DNA of 64,000 nucleotides from NCBI RefSeq assembly GCF_048569485.1, contig NC_134357.1:359246427-359310426 (forward strand), written 5' to 3'. Shown in pieces: positions 12,263-23,319 of the stretch. Under the pieces are notes generated by a model. That model was not told the origin of the DNA. It did not search any database and saw nothing but the letters and a program-made list of their open reading frames with translations. The translations under genes and the position numbers were made by a program. Source of the stretch: Anomaloglossus baeobatrachus (taxonomy: Eukaryota; Chordata; Amphibia; Anura; Aromobatidae). Within the stretch, counting starts at the first letter, position 1, and every line of letters starts with the position of its first letter.

Positions 12263-12574
12263 TGTGAGACTGTGACCGGGGTTATCTATGACGGCCGGTA
12301 TGTCTCGCCCCGGTTGTGCTCACTCCATGATAGAAAGTAAATCCACTCTAGGGTTAATGCTGTTTCCCTACAGGCTGAAGGAAGGGTTAAATGGAAACAG
12401 GAACAAGGGCAGGTGTGCCGGGTGTGAGGGAGTGAACAGAACTCCCTGAGTTCTCTGCTGGAGAGGCACATGTATATTGTTGTGGACTTTTGTTTGGACA
12501 TTAAACCGTGTGCTGTGAACCTTAATGCCTGGATCCCGTGTCTTCTGCTGCGCAGCCGACCACGCTACCTCACA
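12263..12574 (+). repeat. 5' LTR of the Gmr1-like element
   Basis: 312 bp from TGTGAG to CTCACA, a perfect 6-base terminal inversion. Nearly identical to the LTR at 17005-17316. A primer-binding-site-like stretch (TGGTGGAGAATGCGGG) follows within a few bases of its right end; the priming tRNA is not identified. An ATTAAA word near 12499 may serve as polyadenylation signal. Confidence 0.9.
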
Positions 12575-12691
12575 TATGGTGGAGAATGCGGGCATGCCAG
12601 CCCGGTGAGGTGTAGCATCCATCCCTGGTGACCCGGGTAGCACATGTCCTGGATTTGAGCGGCTATACTACAGCCAAAACCCGGTGACGCC

Positions 12692-15463
12692 ATGGAGGAC
12701 ATACTAAAGCAGCTGGCTCAGGCTAATGCACAGCAGCAACAGGCTAATGAACAGCAGCAACAGACCAATGCACACCTGCTCCGGGCGTTGGAACGTCAGC
12801 AGCAATCCTTGCAAGTGCAGGAAAAAAGGCACCAAGAACAGATGGTTCTCCTGGCCAAGTCGATCCGTGCCGGACCGGCAGCAACAACCCCGGGACCGGG
12901 TGACGACGGCAGCGTCCGGAAAGCGGTGAGACAAGCGTTGCAAAAGATGACCCCGGGGGATGATGTGGAAGCGTTCCTGGCGGTGTTTGAGCGGGTGGCC
13001 GAGCGGGAAAAGCTGCAGACCCCCCAGTGGGCTGAGGTATTGTCGCCCTATCTGACGGGGGAACCCCAAAAAGCGTACCTGGACCTCTGTACCGAGGACG
13101 CCATTGACTATGTGACCCTGAAAGCCGAAATACTGGCTCGGTTGGGGGTGAATACCTATGTACGGGCTCAGCGGGTAAATCAGTGGTTCTATGAGGAAGC
13201 CAAACCCATACGCTCCCAGGCCTATGACTTGTTGCATCTTGTAAAAAAGTGGTTGCAGCCTGACACTCTGAGCCCGGCGCAAATGGTGGAAAGGGTAGTA
13301 GTTGATCGTTTTGTGCGCACTTTACCCGTCACCGTTCAACGGTGGGTAGGACAGGGTGACCCGAGTACCCTCGACCAATTAGTGTCCCTGGTAGAGCGGC
13401 ATGTGGCTACGCAGGACTTGATACGGGACACTGAGACTTTGCGTACCGCCCGTCGGTCCGGCCCCTCCAAGCCTAGGGCCAAGGACCCACCGCTGACAAC
13501 GGTGCAGGAGTCCCCTACCGTCCCGTCTGAGGCCGCGCCCGCCGTTCCTGAGGTCCGGAAGGTTCTGTACCCTAAACGACAACCTGTCAAGGGGGTTTTC
13601 TTCCCTATTAGATGTTGGCGGTGCCAGCGGGTGGGACATATGGAAGCCCAGTGTCCACTCACCACGGAGCCCATGGATTGTGGGGTTACCCGGCGGGGTT
13701 CAATGTATGCTCAGGTGGTGTGTACCGCTGACCTGGTCTCCCCAGAGACGGAGCCCCACTTGTGCCAAATACAGGTGAATGGATGTCCGGTTACAGGATT
13801 GTTGGATTCCGGAAGCTTAGTGACCCTTGTGCGATCCACCTTGAGGGCTAAAGTAAAGGCCACAGGACGTACCGTGGGGGTGGTTTGCATACATGGGGAC
13901 CGCCGAGACTATCCCATGGGGATTGTCACCATCACAGCACCTTGCGGTCAGGTGCAACATGAGGTGGGACTTCTTAACACTCTTCCTTATGACGTGATCC
14001 TAGGAAGAGATCTGCCCTATTTTTGGACTTTATGGAGGGGACCCCCTAAGTCCCCTCACATATTGGTCAGTCTGGGACCTGAGCCCTACAATCCTGAATC
14101 CGGGACGCCTGCCGTAGGGGTCACCATGATAGGGACAGAGTGTGAACCCGATAGGTCACCCCTAGAGGTATTGGCAGGAGAGGCTGAGATGGTCGAGCCC
14201 ATCCCAGAGTTGGAGGCATCCCCGGATACGTTTGGGACAGCCCAACTCCAGGACCCTACGTTAATACATGCCCGGAGTCGGGTGACAGTAGTTGACGGGG
14301 TGGCACAGCTGCCCGGTGCCCAGGTAAGGTACCCCCATTTCGCTCTTAAGCAAGATTTACTCTACCGGGTAGATGAAATACGGGGCGTGGGGGTAGAGCA
14401 GTTGGTGGTGCCCCAGCCATATCGCCGGCGGGTCCTCGACTTGGCTCATAAACACCTGATGAGTGGCCACCTAGGGGTCAAGAAAACGCAGGAGCGAATA
14501 TTGCAAAGGTTCTATTGGCCCGGGGTCTTTGGGGAGGTAAAACGGTTCTGCGAAACCTGCCCGGAGTGTCAGCTTACCGCACCCCTGACCCATTTTCGCA
14601 GTCCGTTGGTACCGTTACCCATTATAGAAGTCACTTTTGAACGGATAGGGATGGATCTGGTGGGGCCCCTCGTAAAGTCCGCTCGAGGGCACCAACACAT
14701 CCTAGTGATCGTTGACTATGCCACCCGGTATCCCGAGGCGATACCTCTCAGACATACTGCAGCAAAGCTTATAGCTCGGGAGTTGGTTGCTGTGTTCTGC
14801 CGGGTGGGGTTGCCCAAGGAGATCCTTACGGATCAGGGGACCCCATTCATGTCTAAAGTGACCAAAGAGCTATGTCGGCTACTCCAGATCAAGCAGTTGC
14901 GTACGTCTGTGTATCATCCTCAAACAGACGGTTTAGTCGAGCGTTTCAATAAAACCCTGAAAACCATGCTCAAAAGGGTGATTTCAAAAGACGGGAAGGA
15001 CTGGGATATGATGCTTCCCTATTTGATGTTTGCCATCCGTGAGGTGCCACAGGCATCCACGGGGTTTTCGCCTTTTGAATTGTTATACGGGCGACATCCC
15101 CGGGGATTGTTGGACCTGGCAAAGGACACATGGGAGCAAGAGCCCACCCCCCATAAAAGTGTGATTGAACACATTTTGGGTATGCAGAACCGCATAAGCG
15201 CGGTCATGCCAATTGTGAAGGAGCATTTACAGGAGGCTCAGGCCGCGCAAAGCGGCCGCTACAATAGACAAGCCACCGTGCGGACCTTTAAACCTGGGGA
15301 TCGGGTGTTGGTATTAATCCCCACGGCGGAGAGTAAATTCCTGGCTCAGTGGCAAGGCCCCTACGAGATAAAGGAAAGAGTCGGGGTGGTTAACTATAAA
15401 GTATTGCAGCCCGGTAGGCGGAAACCTGAACAAATATACCATGTCAACCTATTAAAACCTTGA
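12692..15463 (+). CDS. Gag-protease-integrase of the Gmr1-like element
   Basis: A 923-codon frame. The N-terminus is Gln-rich and likely coiled-coil (residues 1-60), followed by a Gag region with a CX2CX4HX4C zinc knuckle (CWRCQRVGHMEAQC, about residue 310). An aspartic protease motif LLDSGS lies near residue 370. The integrase has a His/Cys zinc finger (HLMSGHLG... CETCPEC, about residues 590-630) and a DDE core (GMDLVGP, TDQGTPF and LVERFNKTLK). It ends in a GPY/F-type module (FLAQWQGPYEI, HVNLL). It acts in capsid formation, polyprotein cleavage and insertion of the cDNA. The RT-RNase H frame follows directly downstream. Confidence 0.85.
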   Translation: MEDILKQLAQANAQQQQANEQQQQTNAHLLRALERQQQSLQVQEKRHQEQMVLLAKSIRAGPAATTPGPGDDGSVRKAVRQALQKMTPGDDVEAFLAVFERVAEREKLQTPQWAEVLSPYLTGEPQKAYLDLCTEDAIDYVTLKAEILARLGVNTYVRAQRVNQWFYEEAKPIRSQAYDLLHLVKKWLQPDTLSPAQMVERVVVDRFVRTLPVTVQRWVGQGDPSTLDQLVSLVERHVATQDLIRDTETLRTARRSGPSKPRAKDPPLTTVQESPTVPSEAAPAVPEVRKVLYPKRQPVKGVFFPIRCWRCQRVGHMEAQCPLTTEPMDCGVTRRGSMYAQVVCTADLVSPETEPHLCQIQVNGCPVTGLLDSGSLVTLVRSTLRAKVKATGRTVGVVCIHGDRRDYPMGIVTITAPCGQVQHEVGLLNTLPYDVILGRDLPYFWTLWRGPPKSPHILVSLGPEPYNPESGTPAVGVTMIGTECEPDRSPLEVLAGEAEMVEPIPELEASPDTFGTAQLQDPTLIHARSRVTVVDGVAQLPGAQVRYPHFALKQDLLYRVDEIRGVGVEQLVVPQPYRRRVLDLAHKHLMSGHLGVKKTQERILQRFYWPGVFGEVKRFCETCPECQLTAPLTHFRSPLVPLPIIEVTFERIGMDLVGPLVKSARGHQHILVIVDYATRYPEAIPLRHTAAKLIARELVAVFCRVGLPKEILTDQGTPFMSKVTKELCRLLQIKQLRTSVYHPQTDGLVERFNKTLKTMLKRVISKDGKDWDMMLPYLMFAIREVPQASTGFSPFELLYGRHPRGLLDLAKDTWEQEPTPHKSVIEHILGMQNRISAVMPIVKEHLQEAQAAQSGRYNRQATVRTFKPGDRVLVLIPTAESKFLAQWQGPYEIKERVGVVNYKVLQPGRRKPEQIYHVNLLKP

Positions 15464-15481
15464 CAGGAACGGGAAAGCCTG

Positions 15482-17017
15482 ATGGCTGTTTTTTCCCCAT
15501 CTCCCTCCTTTTCGGGTCGTTCACCTCCGGCTCCAGCGACCTCCGGAGAGGACGAACCGGAAGTAAGGATTGGAGAAGCCCTCACCAAGACTCAGAGGCG
15601 AGAGGCCAGACGGTTGGTTCAGCAGAACCCCGATGTCTTCTCCGAGCTGCCCGGTAGGACCAGTCTGATACGACATGATATTGTCACCGAGCCCCACCTG
15701 AAGGTACGCCTGAAGTCATACCGGGTACCGGAGGCTCGACGACAAGCCATATCGGAGGAAGTAAAGACAATGTTACGCCTGGGGGTCATCGAAAAATCCC
15801 GGAGTGAATGGGCTAGTCCGATTGTCCTAATACCAAAACCCGATGGCTCCTTAAGGTTCTGCAATGACTTTAGGAGATTGAACGAAATATCCAAGTTCGA
15901 TCTCTACCCCATGCTCCGGGTGGATGAGCTGATTGATAGGCTGGGACAGGCGCGATATTTTACCACGCTCGACCTGACCAAGGGGTACTGGCAGGTGCCA
16001 CTGACGGAGTCCGCCAAGGAGAAAACCGCTTTTGTTACGCTGGAGGGTCTCTTCCACTATGTTGTCTTGCCTTTTGGGTTACATGGCGCTCCGGCCACGT
16101 TCCAGAGGTTGATGGACTTAGTGCTGGAACCCCACCAGGCGTATGCATCAGCGTACCTTGATGACATCATTATTTACAGCTCCGATTGGCAGACCCACTT
16201 GGAACAGGTACAAGCGGTGGTGGACACGCTTCGAACAGCCGGATTGACAGCCAATCCCAAGAAATGTGCGTTAGGACTCACGGAAGCCCGCTACTTGGGC
16301 TACGTGATAGGCCAAGGAGTGATTAAGCCCCAAATTAACAAGGTTGAGGCGATCCAGAAGTGGCCTAGACCCCTGACCACGAAGCAGGTTAGGGCCTTCC
16401 TGGGTATCGTGGGGTACTACAGGAGGTTTGTAAAGGATTTTGCGGGACTATCAGCCCCCTTGACGGACCTTCTCAAAGGCAAGAAGTCCGTCATGGTGCG
16501 CTGGACTCCGCAGGCCGAGGACTCCTTCCGGGCCCTGAAGGGGGTCCTGTGCGGACAGCCCGTTCTTGTACACCCTGATTTCCGGAAGGAGTTCATAGTA
16601 CAGACTGACGCCTCAGAGGTCGGCCTGGGGGCAGTGTTGTCTCAGGTGGTTCAGGGGGAGGAACACCGCGTCACCTTCTTAAGTAGGAAGCTCAACCCTC
16701 CCGAGCGGAATTATAGCGTAGTGGAGAAGGAGTGCCTGGCGATCAAGTGGGCCTTGGAGTCCCTACGCTATTACCTGCTGGGACGGCAGTTTCGCTTGGT
16801 GACGGATCACTCTCCACTGGTCTGGATGAGGTCCGCCAAGGAACGGAATGCCCGGGTTACCCGGTGGTTCCTTTCTCTGCAGAACCTCCGGTTTACGGTT
16901 GAACATAGGGCCGGTGGGTTGCAGGGCAACGCCGATGCCTTGTCCCGCGGCCCGTGTTTGATGGCGGGAGTTCAACCCCGCACGCTTGAACTGAGGGGGG
17001 GGTATGTGAGACTGTGA
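15482..17017 (+). CDS. Reverse transcriptase-RNase H of the Gmr1-like element
   Basis: A 511-codon frame. Typical Ty3/gypsy RT motifs appear in order: KPDGSLRFCNDFRRLN, TTLDLTKGYWQVPL, LPFGLHGAPATFQRLMD and the catalytic YLDDIIIYS. RNase H follows (QTDASEVGLGAVLSQ, KECLAIKWALE, TDHSPLVW, NADALSRGP). It would copy the element RNA into DNA and remove the RNA strand. The frame ends a few bases inside the 3' LTR, just after a G-rich polypurine tract at about 16993-17002. Lying 3' of integrase, it has the Gmr1-group order. Confidence 0.88.
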   Translation: MAVFSPSPSFSGRSPPAPATSGEDEPEVRIGEALTKTQRREARRLVQQNPDVFSELPGRTSLIRHDIVTEPHLKVRLKSYRVPEARRQAISEEVKTMLRLGVIEKSRSEWASPIVLIPKPDGSLRFCNDFRRLNEISKFDLYPMLRVDELIDRLGQARYFTTLDLTKGYWQVPLTESAKEKTAFVTLEGLFHYVVLPFGLHGAPATFQRLMDLVLEPHQAYASAYLDDIIIYSSDWQTHLEQVQAVVDTLRTAGLTANPKKCALGLTEARYLGYVIGQGVIKPQINKVEAIQKWPRPLTTKQVRAFLGIVGYYRRFVKDFAGLSAPLTDLLKGKKSVMVRWTPQAEDSFRALKGVLCGQPVLVHPDFRKEFIVQTDASEVGLGAVLSQVVQGEEHRVTFLSRKLNPPERNYSVVEKECLAIKWALESLRYYLLGRQFRLVTDHSPLVWMRSAKERNARVTRWFLSLQNLRFTVEHRAGGLQGNADALSRGPCLMAGVQPRTLELRGGYVRL

Positions 17018-17316
17018 CCGGGGTTATCTATGACGGCCGGTATGTCTCGCCCCGGTTGTGCTCACTCCATGATAGAAAGTAAATCCACTCTAGGGTTAAT
17101 GCTGTTTCCCTACAGGCTGAAGGAAGGGTTAAATGGAAACAGGAACAAGGGCAGGTGTGCCGGGTGTGAGGGAGTGAATAGAACTCCCTGAGTTCTCTGC
17201 TGGAGAGGCACATGTATATTGTTGTGGACTTTTGTTTGGACATTAAACCGTGTGCTGTGAACCTTAATGCCTGGATCCCGTGTCTTCTGCTGCGCAGCCG
17301 ACCACGCTACCTCACA
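17005..17316 (+). repeat. 3' LTR of the Gmr1-like element
   Basis: 312 bp, same TGTGAG...CTCACA ends as the 5' copy, with about one base difference seen by eye. Preceded by a G-rich polypurine tract, the usual primer for plus-strand synthesis, and followed by the GTAG target duplication. Confidence 0.9.
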
Positions 17317-17695
17317 GTAGTCAGAGGGAAGCAAATAGTCAGTAGCCGGGAAATCAGAGCCTAGAAGCGAGGGGGAGTGGGAAGACAAGACAGAATAAAG
17401 GTAAACAGATAAGGAACGAACAGGGAGACAGCGGGAGAGACACTGATAGAAACAGACAACAGAGGTGAACACGGAGGTCAGGAGGGGGCAGGGCAGACAA
17501 CAGGTCACTCAAGAGCAGAACACAGCAGAGCCAGAAGTATCACTGGCGAAGTCCAAGAGAAACAGTGCCCTAATAAAGCAGCCTGACCTCCAGAACGAGG
17601 CAGAAAGGATTAACCCCTAACGTGACTTGCATCAGAAGTGAAACTAAAAAAAAGGCTCAGCTCCAGCTGAGCCAGGAGTCAATCATGACACCAGG

Positions 17696-18075
17696 TAAGA
17701 TATTTCTGGTTTTGTCTATTGGTCATGAGTGGGTTGACACAAGGAATGCGACAGTTGTAGCCCAATTCCTGAATACGTCTGTGTGTGGTGGCTCTTGAAG
17801 CACTGACTCCAGCAACAGTCCACTTCTTGTGAATCTCCCCCAAATTTTTGAATGGCCTTTTCTTCACAATCCTGTCAAGGCTGCAGTTATCCCAGTAGCT
17901 TGTGCACCTTTTTCTACCACACTTTTTCCTACCACTCAACTTTCCATTAATATGCTAAGCACTCTGTAAACAGCCAGCTTCTTTAGCAATGACCTTTTGT
18001 GGCTTACCCTGCTTGCGGAATGTGTCAATGACTGCCTTCTGGACATCTGTCAAGCCAGCAGTATTTCTCATGATT
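17696..18075 (-). pseudogene. Tc1 transposase remnant, DNA-binding part
   Basis: The minus-strand reading contains IVKKRPFKNLGEIHKKW and SASRATTHRRIQELGY. These are helix-turn-helix segments of the N-terminal paired-like DNA-binding domain of Tc1 transposases. This is the upstream half of the gene whose catalytic half lies at 11866-12008, separated by 5.7 kb of inserted retrotransposon DNA. The start codon region near 18070 (CTCATGATTGTG) is degraded. Confidence 0.75.
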
Positions 18076-18344
18076 GTGTAGCCTACAGAACCAGACTAAG
18101 GGACCATTTTGAATGCTTAGGAAGCCTTTGTAGGTGTTTTGTGGTAATTATTGTAATTTTCTGAGACTTTTGGGTTTTCATTGGCTTTAAGCCATAATCA
18201 TCAACATTGACAGAAATAAACACTTGAAACAGATCACTGTTTGTAATGACACTACATAATATATGCAACATTTCCTTTCTGTATTGAATTACTGAAATAA
18301 ATTAACTTTTTGATGATATTCTAAATTATTGAGATGCACTTGTA

Positions 18345-20805
18345 GGTGATAAAAATAACATTTTTCCGTCCACTCATGCCCCTTTGCATTAATTCCGGAA
18401 AGGTTATTATACTACCTGACAACAGTTTTGAATATATTGAGGGGTGCTAATTTTAAAATTATTTCACTTTAGAAGGTTTCCAAAATATAGGTACCCTATT
18501 ATCACTTCAAAACTGAATAGGTCTCTAAAAAATAAGCTTTGCAAATTTCCTTGAAAAAATGAAAAACTGATGCTAAATTTTTTACATTTTCCAACATCGA
18601 CAACATTAGATATAGGGGAGACAAGCGCATTAGGGTCTTATCTGTGAAGATAATGAAGGCTTATTGGAAGCAAATACTTGCTCGCCTGGATGGGTTGTGT
18701 AGCTCACAACAACTGAAATGGCAGAAAAGATGGCTGTAGCAGCCTCGACAGCATGGAAAGGCAGATAATGGAGGAAGAGGAGTTAAACTGCGCTGCCCTT
18801 ATAGTAGACAGATGTAGATTTCATGGAAAGTGATTTATTCAACGTGTTTCAGAGTGGATACTCCTTTTTCAGGAAAATCACATAAAATTGTCCAACATTA
18901 ACAACATAAAAACATTTTACAAATGGTGCAGATATAAAGCAAATATAAGGTAAATGTTATTTATATACTTTTTTGTGTGGTATGACTATATGGAATAAAG
19001 AGATAATCAATCAAATTTGAATATTGCAAAATATTGTCAAATTTTTGAATTTTTGTAAGAAACGCAAAACATATCAAGCTAAATTTACCATGAACATAAA
19101 GTATAATGTGTCACAAAAAAATCTCAAAATCACTGGAATATTTTGATGCTTTCCAGAGTTATTGCTGTATAAAGTGACGCATAGATTTGAAAAATTTGGC
19201 CTAGTCATTAACGGGTTATAGAGTCAGTACTTCTTGGCTGGAACCTCCTGCCCCTTGGCCCCCTGCAAAGCTTTGTCTGCCCCTGGGGAAGTTACAAAAT
19301 CATGTCCCCAACACATTTGTTAAAACAAAGACATCCGCGTTAATAAAAATAAGCCGTTCCTGTAACTCTTTACAATGGTTAACTAATTGCAATCATACCC
19401 ATTCTTGTTCTGTCAGCCCTTGAAGGCTAATTGTACAAAAATACATTTATTTGATTAAGTTTATTAAGCTCAATGGATTTTACATTTCTAGAAAAATATC
19501 ACATCACTTCCAAAAAAAGAGTGTAAACAGGTCTCAGAGGAGAGCTGCAATATTTACTGGCATTCCCTACCTCCAGCCTACAGGCACATTGTTGTAATGT
19601 AATTCCTCTCTTTGGGGAAAAAAATCTGTGCATTTTGCTGCTAAGCAGGGAAGAGACGGGGCTTGGAGAATTCATTTCCCATCATTTTTACTTGCCAGTT
19701 TTACTGCCTGACCTGCACTTCTTTCATTTTTTTTTCTCCTTTTCAAAATTGCTTTCACATTTTTTTCCTATTTCTCCTCAAGTTACTCAAATTTCATGAA
19801 AGAGAAAGCAAATCTGGCGGTGCCCCTCGCGTTATCAGGTAGGTGTCTCGCTCATTACTCAGGAGGCTTCTTTAGGTTGGACCTTTCCACGACCTTCTAC
19901 TCTGGGTCTGACCTTCAGAGATTCATTTTATATTTGTCATTTGGAATATTATGTGGCGGGTAATACTTAACTGGAAAGCACTAATGTGGGCAAGATGGAC
20001 AAAAACATGGATTTTGGTGCAGCTGAATGGCATTAAAGGACATTATCGTCAGCTGGCATTTTATTTGTAGTTTGTGTCACTTGTTAGTCTTAAAGTAAAC
20101 CAAATGGCCTGAGTTACTAAACAGCTACATATGGTAAGAATTCATTTGCGGAAAGAATTTTTATGGATTTCAAAGCATTATCACCAGATCAGTCAACAGA
20201 AAATGATGGGACTTAGTATAAGGAGGCATCTAGATATTGAAACTATGACTTAAGATGATAATTGAAAATGTGTTTGTGTATGTAGAGTGGAGGGGAGTGT
20301 AGATTTTATATAAAGTCGTTTACTATAAATACAGCATAAAATTGTAATTAGATCTCAAATGTTTGTTTCTTTTTTATGAAAATAAAGTAATTCTTACAAA
20401 CTAAATTAAATGATTTTGAAAAAAGTTTTAAAATTATATTAGAACTGTAGATAACCTAGAATGCAAATCTTACACATTTAACTTTGTGACTACTTTTGAA
20501 TAGAATTTTTAAGCATTTTTTTACAAGATATTTCTATAAGAAATATGTACATATTGTGTTTTAAAATGTTACTGTAAGCATATATCATTCTCTATGGATA
20601 AAACATTATTATTTGCATTGACTAGATGCTATTATGTACTAAGTTCTAGTGAAAATGGAAACGGATTTATCTGACGCTTTTAGCAGCGCCGTTCACCCAA
20701 CAAGCGCTTATGAATATTACTAAATAGGGCAATAAAATGCAGCTTTGCTAATAATAATATTACATTTAGTCATATAGAATTTTTATATGCCTTAAAATAA
20801 ATTAA
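18345..20805. other. Mostly unassigned AT-rich DNA
   Basis: No open frame with recognisable protein similarity. Positions about 18690-18900 look like an interspersed repeat of the kind seen again at 62.1 and 62.9 kb (AACTGCGCTGCC, then an ACGTGTTTCAGAGT-type word). From about 19190 to 20800 no terminal repeats, microsatellites or transposon words are visible, so this may be single-copy host intergenic DNA. Confidence 0.4.
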
Positions 20806-20810
20806 TATAC

Positions 20811-21125
20811 AGTATATATATATATATATATATATACATACATATATATATATATATATTTGTGTGTGTGCATATATGTACATATATACATATATTATAA
20901 TAATAAAATAAATAGATTATATTTGTAAATACAGATGTATTTACAGATGTATTTTCAGATGTAAATACAGTAAATTTGTATATATATATATGTACATACA
21001 GATGTTTATGTGTATATACCTATATATATCTGTGTGTGAGCATATATAGACATATATATGTCTATATATGTATATACAAAGGTGTGTGTGTATATATATA
21101 TAAATATATGTATATATATGCACAT
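20811..21125. repeat. TA/TATG microsatellite cluster
   Basis: Long runs of (TA)n with TATATG, TGTG and CATATA variants between about 20811 and 21125, broken by short unique pieces. Confidence 0.85.
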
Positions 21126-22066
21126 CTGTAGATGCTGGAGCTCTTAACCCTTTATAAGGACTTGGAATGCTGCAACCATCCTTTACATATTCCATATTCC
21201 CTGCAATCATTGAAATTCTTGATTAATGAAAGTAGAGCAAAACATAAATTCTAAACAAATGGAAGATGAGAAGCTGATCTTCTTTCTTCTATTGAAGTAT
21301 AAATCACACCATGTACAGTGGCCAAACCATGTACACGGCTTGGGTGTGTCTGTTCTGCTCAACATTTAGGGCTGGTTTATTTTTGAACATTTCAATGTTG
21401 TTAATGGTCCTTTAAGGGAGAAAGAAAATGGTGGATTTCACATCAAGACGTGTTTACTTGATTTCATTTCACAGTTTTCCCCAGTGTATAATAAAATGCT
21501 AAACATTTGCATTTATTGTTTGGGAGGTGGGGATGAACTGAAAAAGAGATCATATAGACGTCACTGTAAATTAGACATTGCCTCATTTCATCTTGCAGGA
21601 TTTAGTATCTATGTTTTTTATTATAAGATGGCCATAACTGTATAAAAACATGATATAGATTTTAGATAACCCATAGTTTAACTTTATTTCTTATGTTATT
21701 TTAATAAAATGTATTACATTCTCTCATCCCTCATAAAAGAGACACAAAAAGTAGAAATGTAATGGTATGTACAAATGTGTCTCTGCATAATGTGTGAGGA
21801 TGTTACCAACCCAATCACATCACATGCAGAGATTTGCCACATAAATGCATCATGCCAGCTTACATTCAGAGCCATTAAGACTGGCATGTTGTACAACAGT
21901 CTTAATAAAGGGAATGAGGAAGAAAGCTGTGCCAAAGTAATTAAGAGGCGCACACCTAAGAATGAATGTGGTGCATCTCACAACTGCCAACTGCGCCAAA
22001 CTGGATGCAATTAAAATATACGGTTTGAGATATATATATGTGTGTGTGTGTATATATATGTATATA

Positions 22067-22140
22067 TAAGAAAAACAAGTTTTGTTCAGGGCGCCACCCA
22101 TAGACAAAAAAAATCAACCCCTCAATGCAAATAAGTTGCA

Positions 22141-22188
<48 letters not shown>

Positions 22189-22214
22189 GTATATATATAT
22201 GTATATATACTGCT

Positions 22215-22268
<54 letters not shown>

Positions 22269-22357
22269 TATGTATATACAATTTGCAACTTTTTTGCTTT
22301 GAGCGGTTGATTTCTTTTGTCCTTGGGTGGCGCCCTGAACAAAACTTGTTTTCTTAT
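22067..22357. repeat. Fold-back with an AT microsatellite in its loop
   Basis: The left arm (about 22067-22142) and right arm (about 22281-22357) are reverse complements. Shared words include AAACAAGTTTTGTTCAGG and GGCGCCACCCA. The loop is almost pure (TA)n. Another AT/TG microsatellite lies just outside at 22030-22066. The class is unknown; it could be a MITE whose loop has expanded. Confidence 0.7.
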
Positions 22358-22579
22358 CGGTGATACCCATTTGACAAACTCTATTTGACCTTTACTAGTA
22401 CAAGGGGCTAAGATGTCTTCTATACAAATCATAAAACAGATGTTGCGGGGTCAGTTTTAATTACTATCTTGCTGGTATATAACTGAACATTGTTAACTCT
22501 AACACAATCTTCTTATACTTTCAATGCTTACATTTACAATAAATCCTCAACATGGAGACGGATGGAGAGAGAAAGGAAG

Positions 22580-22703
22580 AGACAGACGGTAGATAGATAG
22601 ATAGAAAAATAGATAGATAGATAGATAGATAGAGGGATAAATAGACAGAGGGATATATAGAAGGATAGATAGAAGGATAGATAGGTAGATGGATAGATAG
22701 ATG

Positions 22704-22740
<37 letters not shown>

Positions 22741-23310
22741 GATAGATAATAGATAGATAGATAATAGATACACAGATAAATAGATAATAGATATATAGAT
22801 AGATATAGTTTGATAGATATATATTATAGATAGATGGATGGATAGATAGATAGATAGATAGAGAGATGGATTAATAGATAGATGGATAAATAAATAGATA
22901 GATAGATAGATGGATAGATAAGAGATAGTTAAATAGATAGATAAAATATAGCTAATAAATTATAGATAGACAGATGATAGATACATATAGATGGATGAGA
23001 GATAGATAATGATAGATAGAGATATATAATAATAGATAGAAGGACAGATAGATAAGAGATAAACAGATAGATAGAAGGATAGATAGATAAGAGATAAACA
23101 GATAGCTAGATAGAGGGATAGATAGATAAGAGATAAACAGATAGCTAGATAGAGGGATAGATAGATAAGAGATAAACAGATAGCTAGATAGAGGGATAGA
23201 TAGATAAGAGCTAGATAGATAGATAGATAGATAGAGGGATAGATAGATAGAAGATAGATAGAGGGATAGATAGATAATAGATAAATAGATAGATAGATAA
23301 TAGATGAAAG
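22580..23310. repeat. GATA/ATAG microsatellite
   Basis: About 730 bases of (ATAG)n with interspersed GGATAG, GAGATA and AATAGATA variants. A segment of about 50 bases marked by AAGAGATAAACAGATAGC recurs between 23050 and 23210, giving a small higher-order repeat. Not coding. Confidence 0.92.
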
Positions 23311-23319
23311 ATACAGATA

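Larger units (their letters stand above)
12263..17316 (+). mobile_element. Gmr1-like Ty3/gypsy retrotransposon, looks whole and young
   Basis: A 5.05-kb element with 312-bp LTRs at both ends and a 4-base duplication GTAG on each side. Domain order is Gag, protease, integrase, reverse transcriptase, RNase H. Integrase ahead of reverse transcriptase is the Ty1/copia-like order, yet the proteins are of Ty3/gypsy type. That combination defines the Gmr1 group, first described from Atlantic cod and known in other deuterostomes. The two LTRs differ by about one base by eye, so insertion was recent. It looks whole and has no obvious env gene. Confidence 0.9.
12009..17690. mobile_element. Solo LTR (fossil) inserted in the Tc1, itself split
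   Basis: It begins TGTCACGCTG and ends TCATGACA, and is flanked by the 5-base duplication CCAGG at 12004-12008 and 17691-17695. Its own sequence is 12009-12262 plus 17317-17690, about 630 bp. The intervening 5 kb is a later Gmr1-like insertion. TG...CA ends and a 5-base duplication fit a solo LTR of a gypsy or retroviral element. No coding sequence of its own is attached. Confidence 0.65.
11116..18342 (-). mobile_element. Tc1/mariner element interrupted by nested LTR elements
   Basis: The left end CAAGTGCATCT and right end AGATGCACTTG are matching inverted repeats flanked by TA at 11114-11115 and 18343-18344. The inverted similarity runs on inward (TTAATTTATTTCAGTAATT against AATTACTGAAATAAATTAA). 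The element is split by an insertion at 12009-17690. Its own sequence (about 893 + 647 bp) adds up to a normal Tc1 length of about 1.5 kb. The minus strand encodes a decayed Tc1 transposase. Confidence 0.9.

Noticed and set aside
12286-12501. A 71-codon reverse frame also present near 17028
   Set aside because: It is the same LTR sequence read backwards in both LTRs, with no protein similarity.
20941-22370. Ile/Tyr/His-rich frames
   Set aside because: Translation of the TA/TATG microsatellites.
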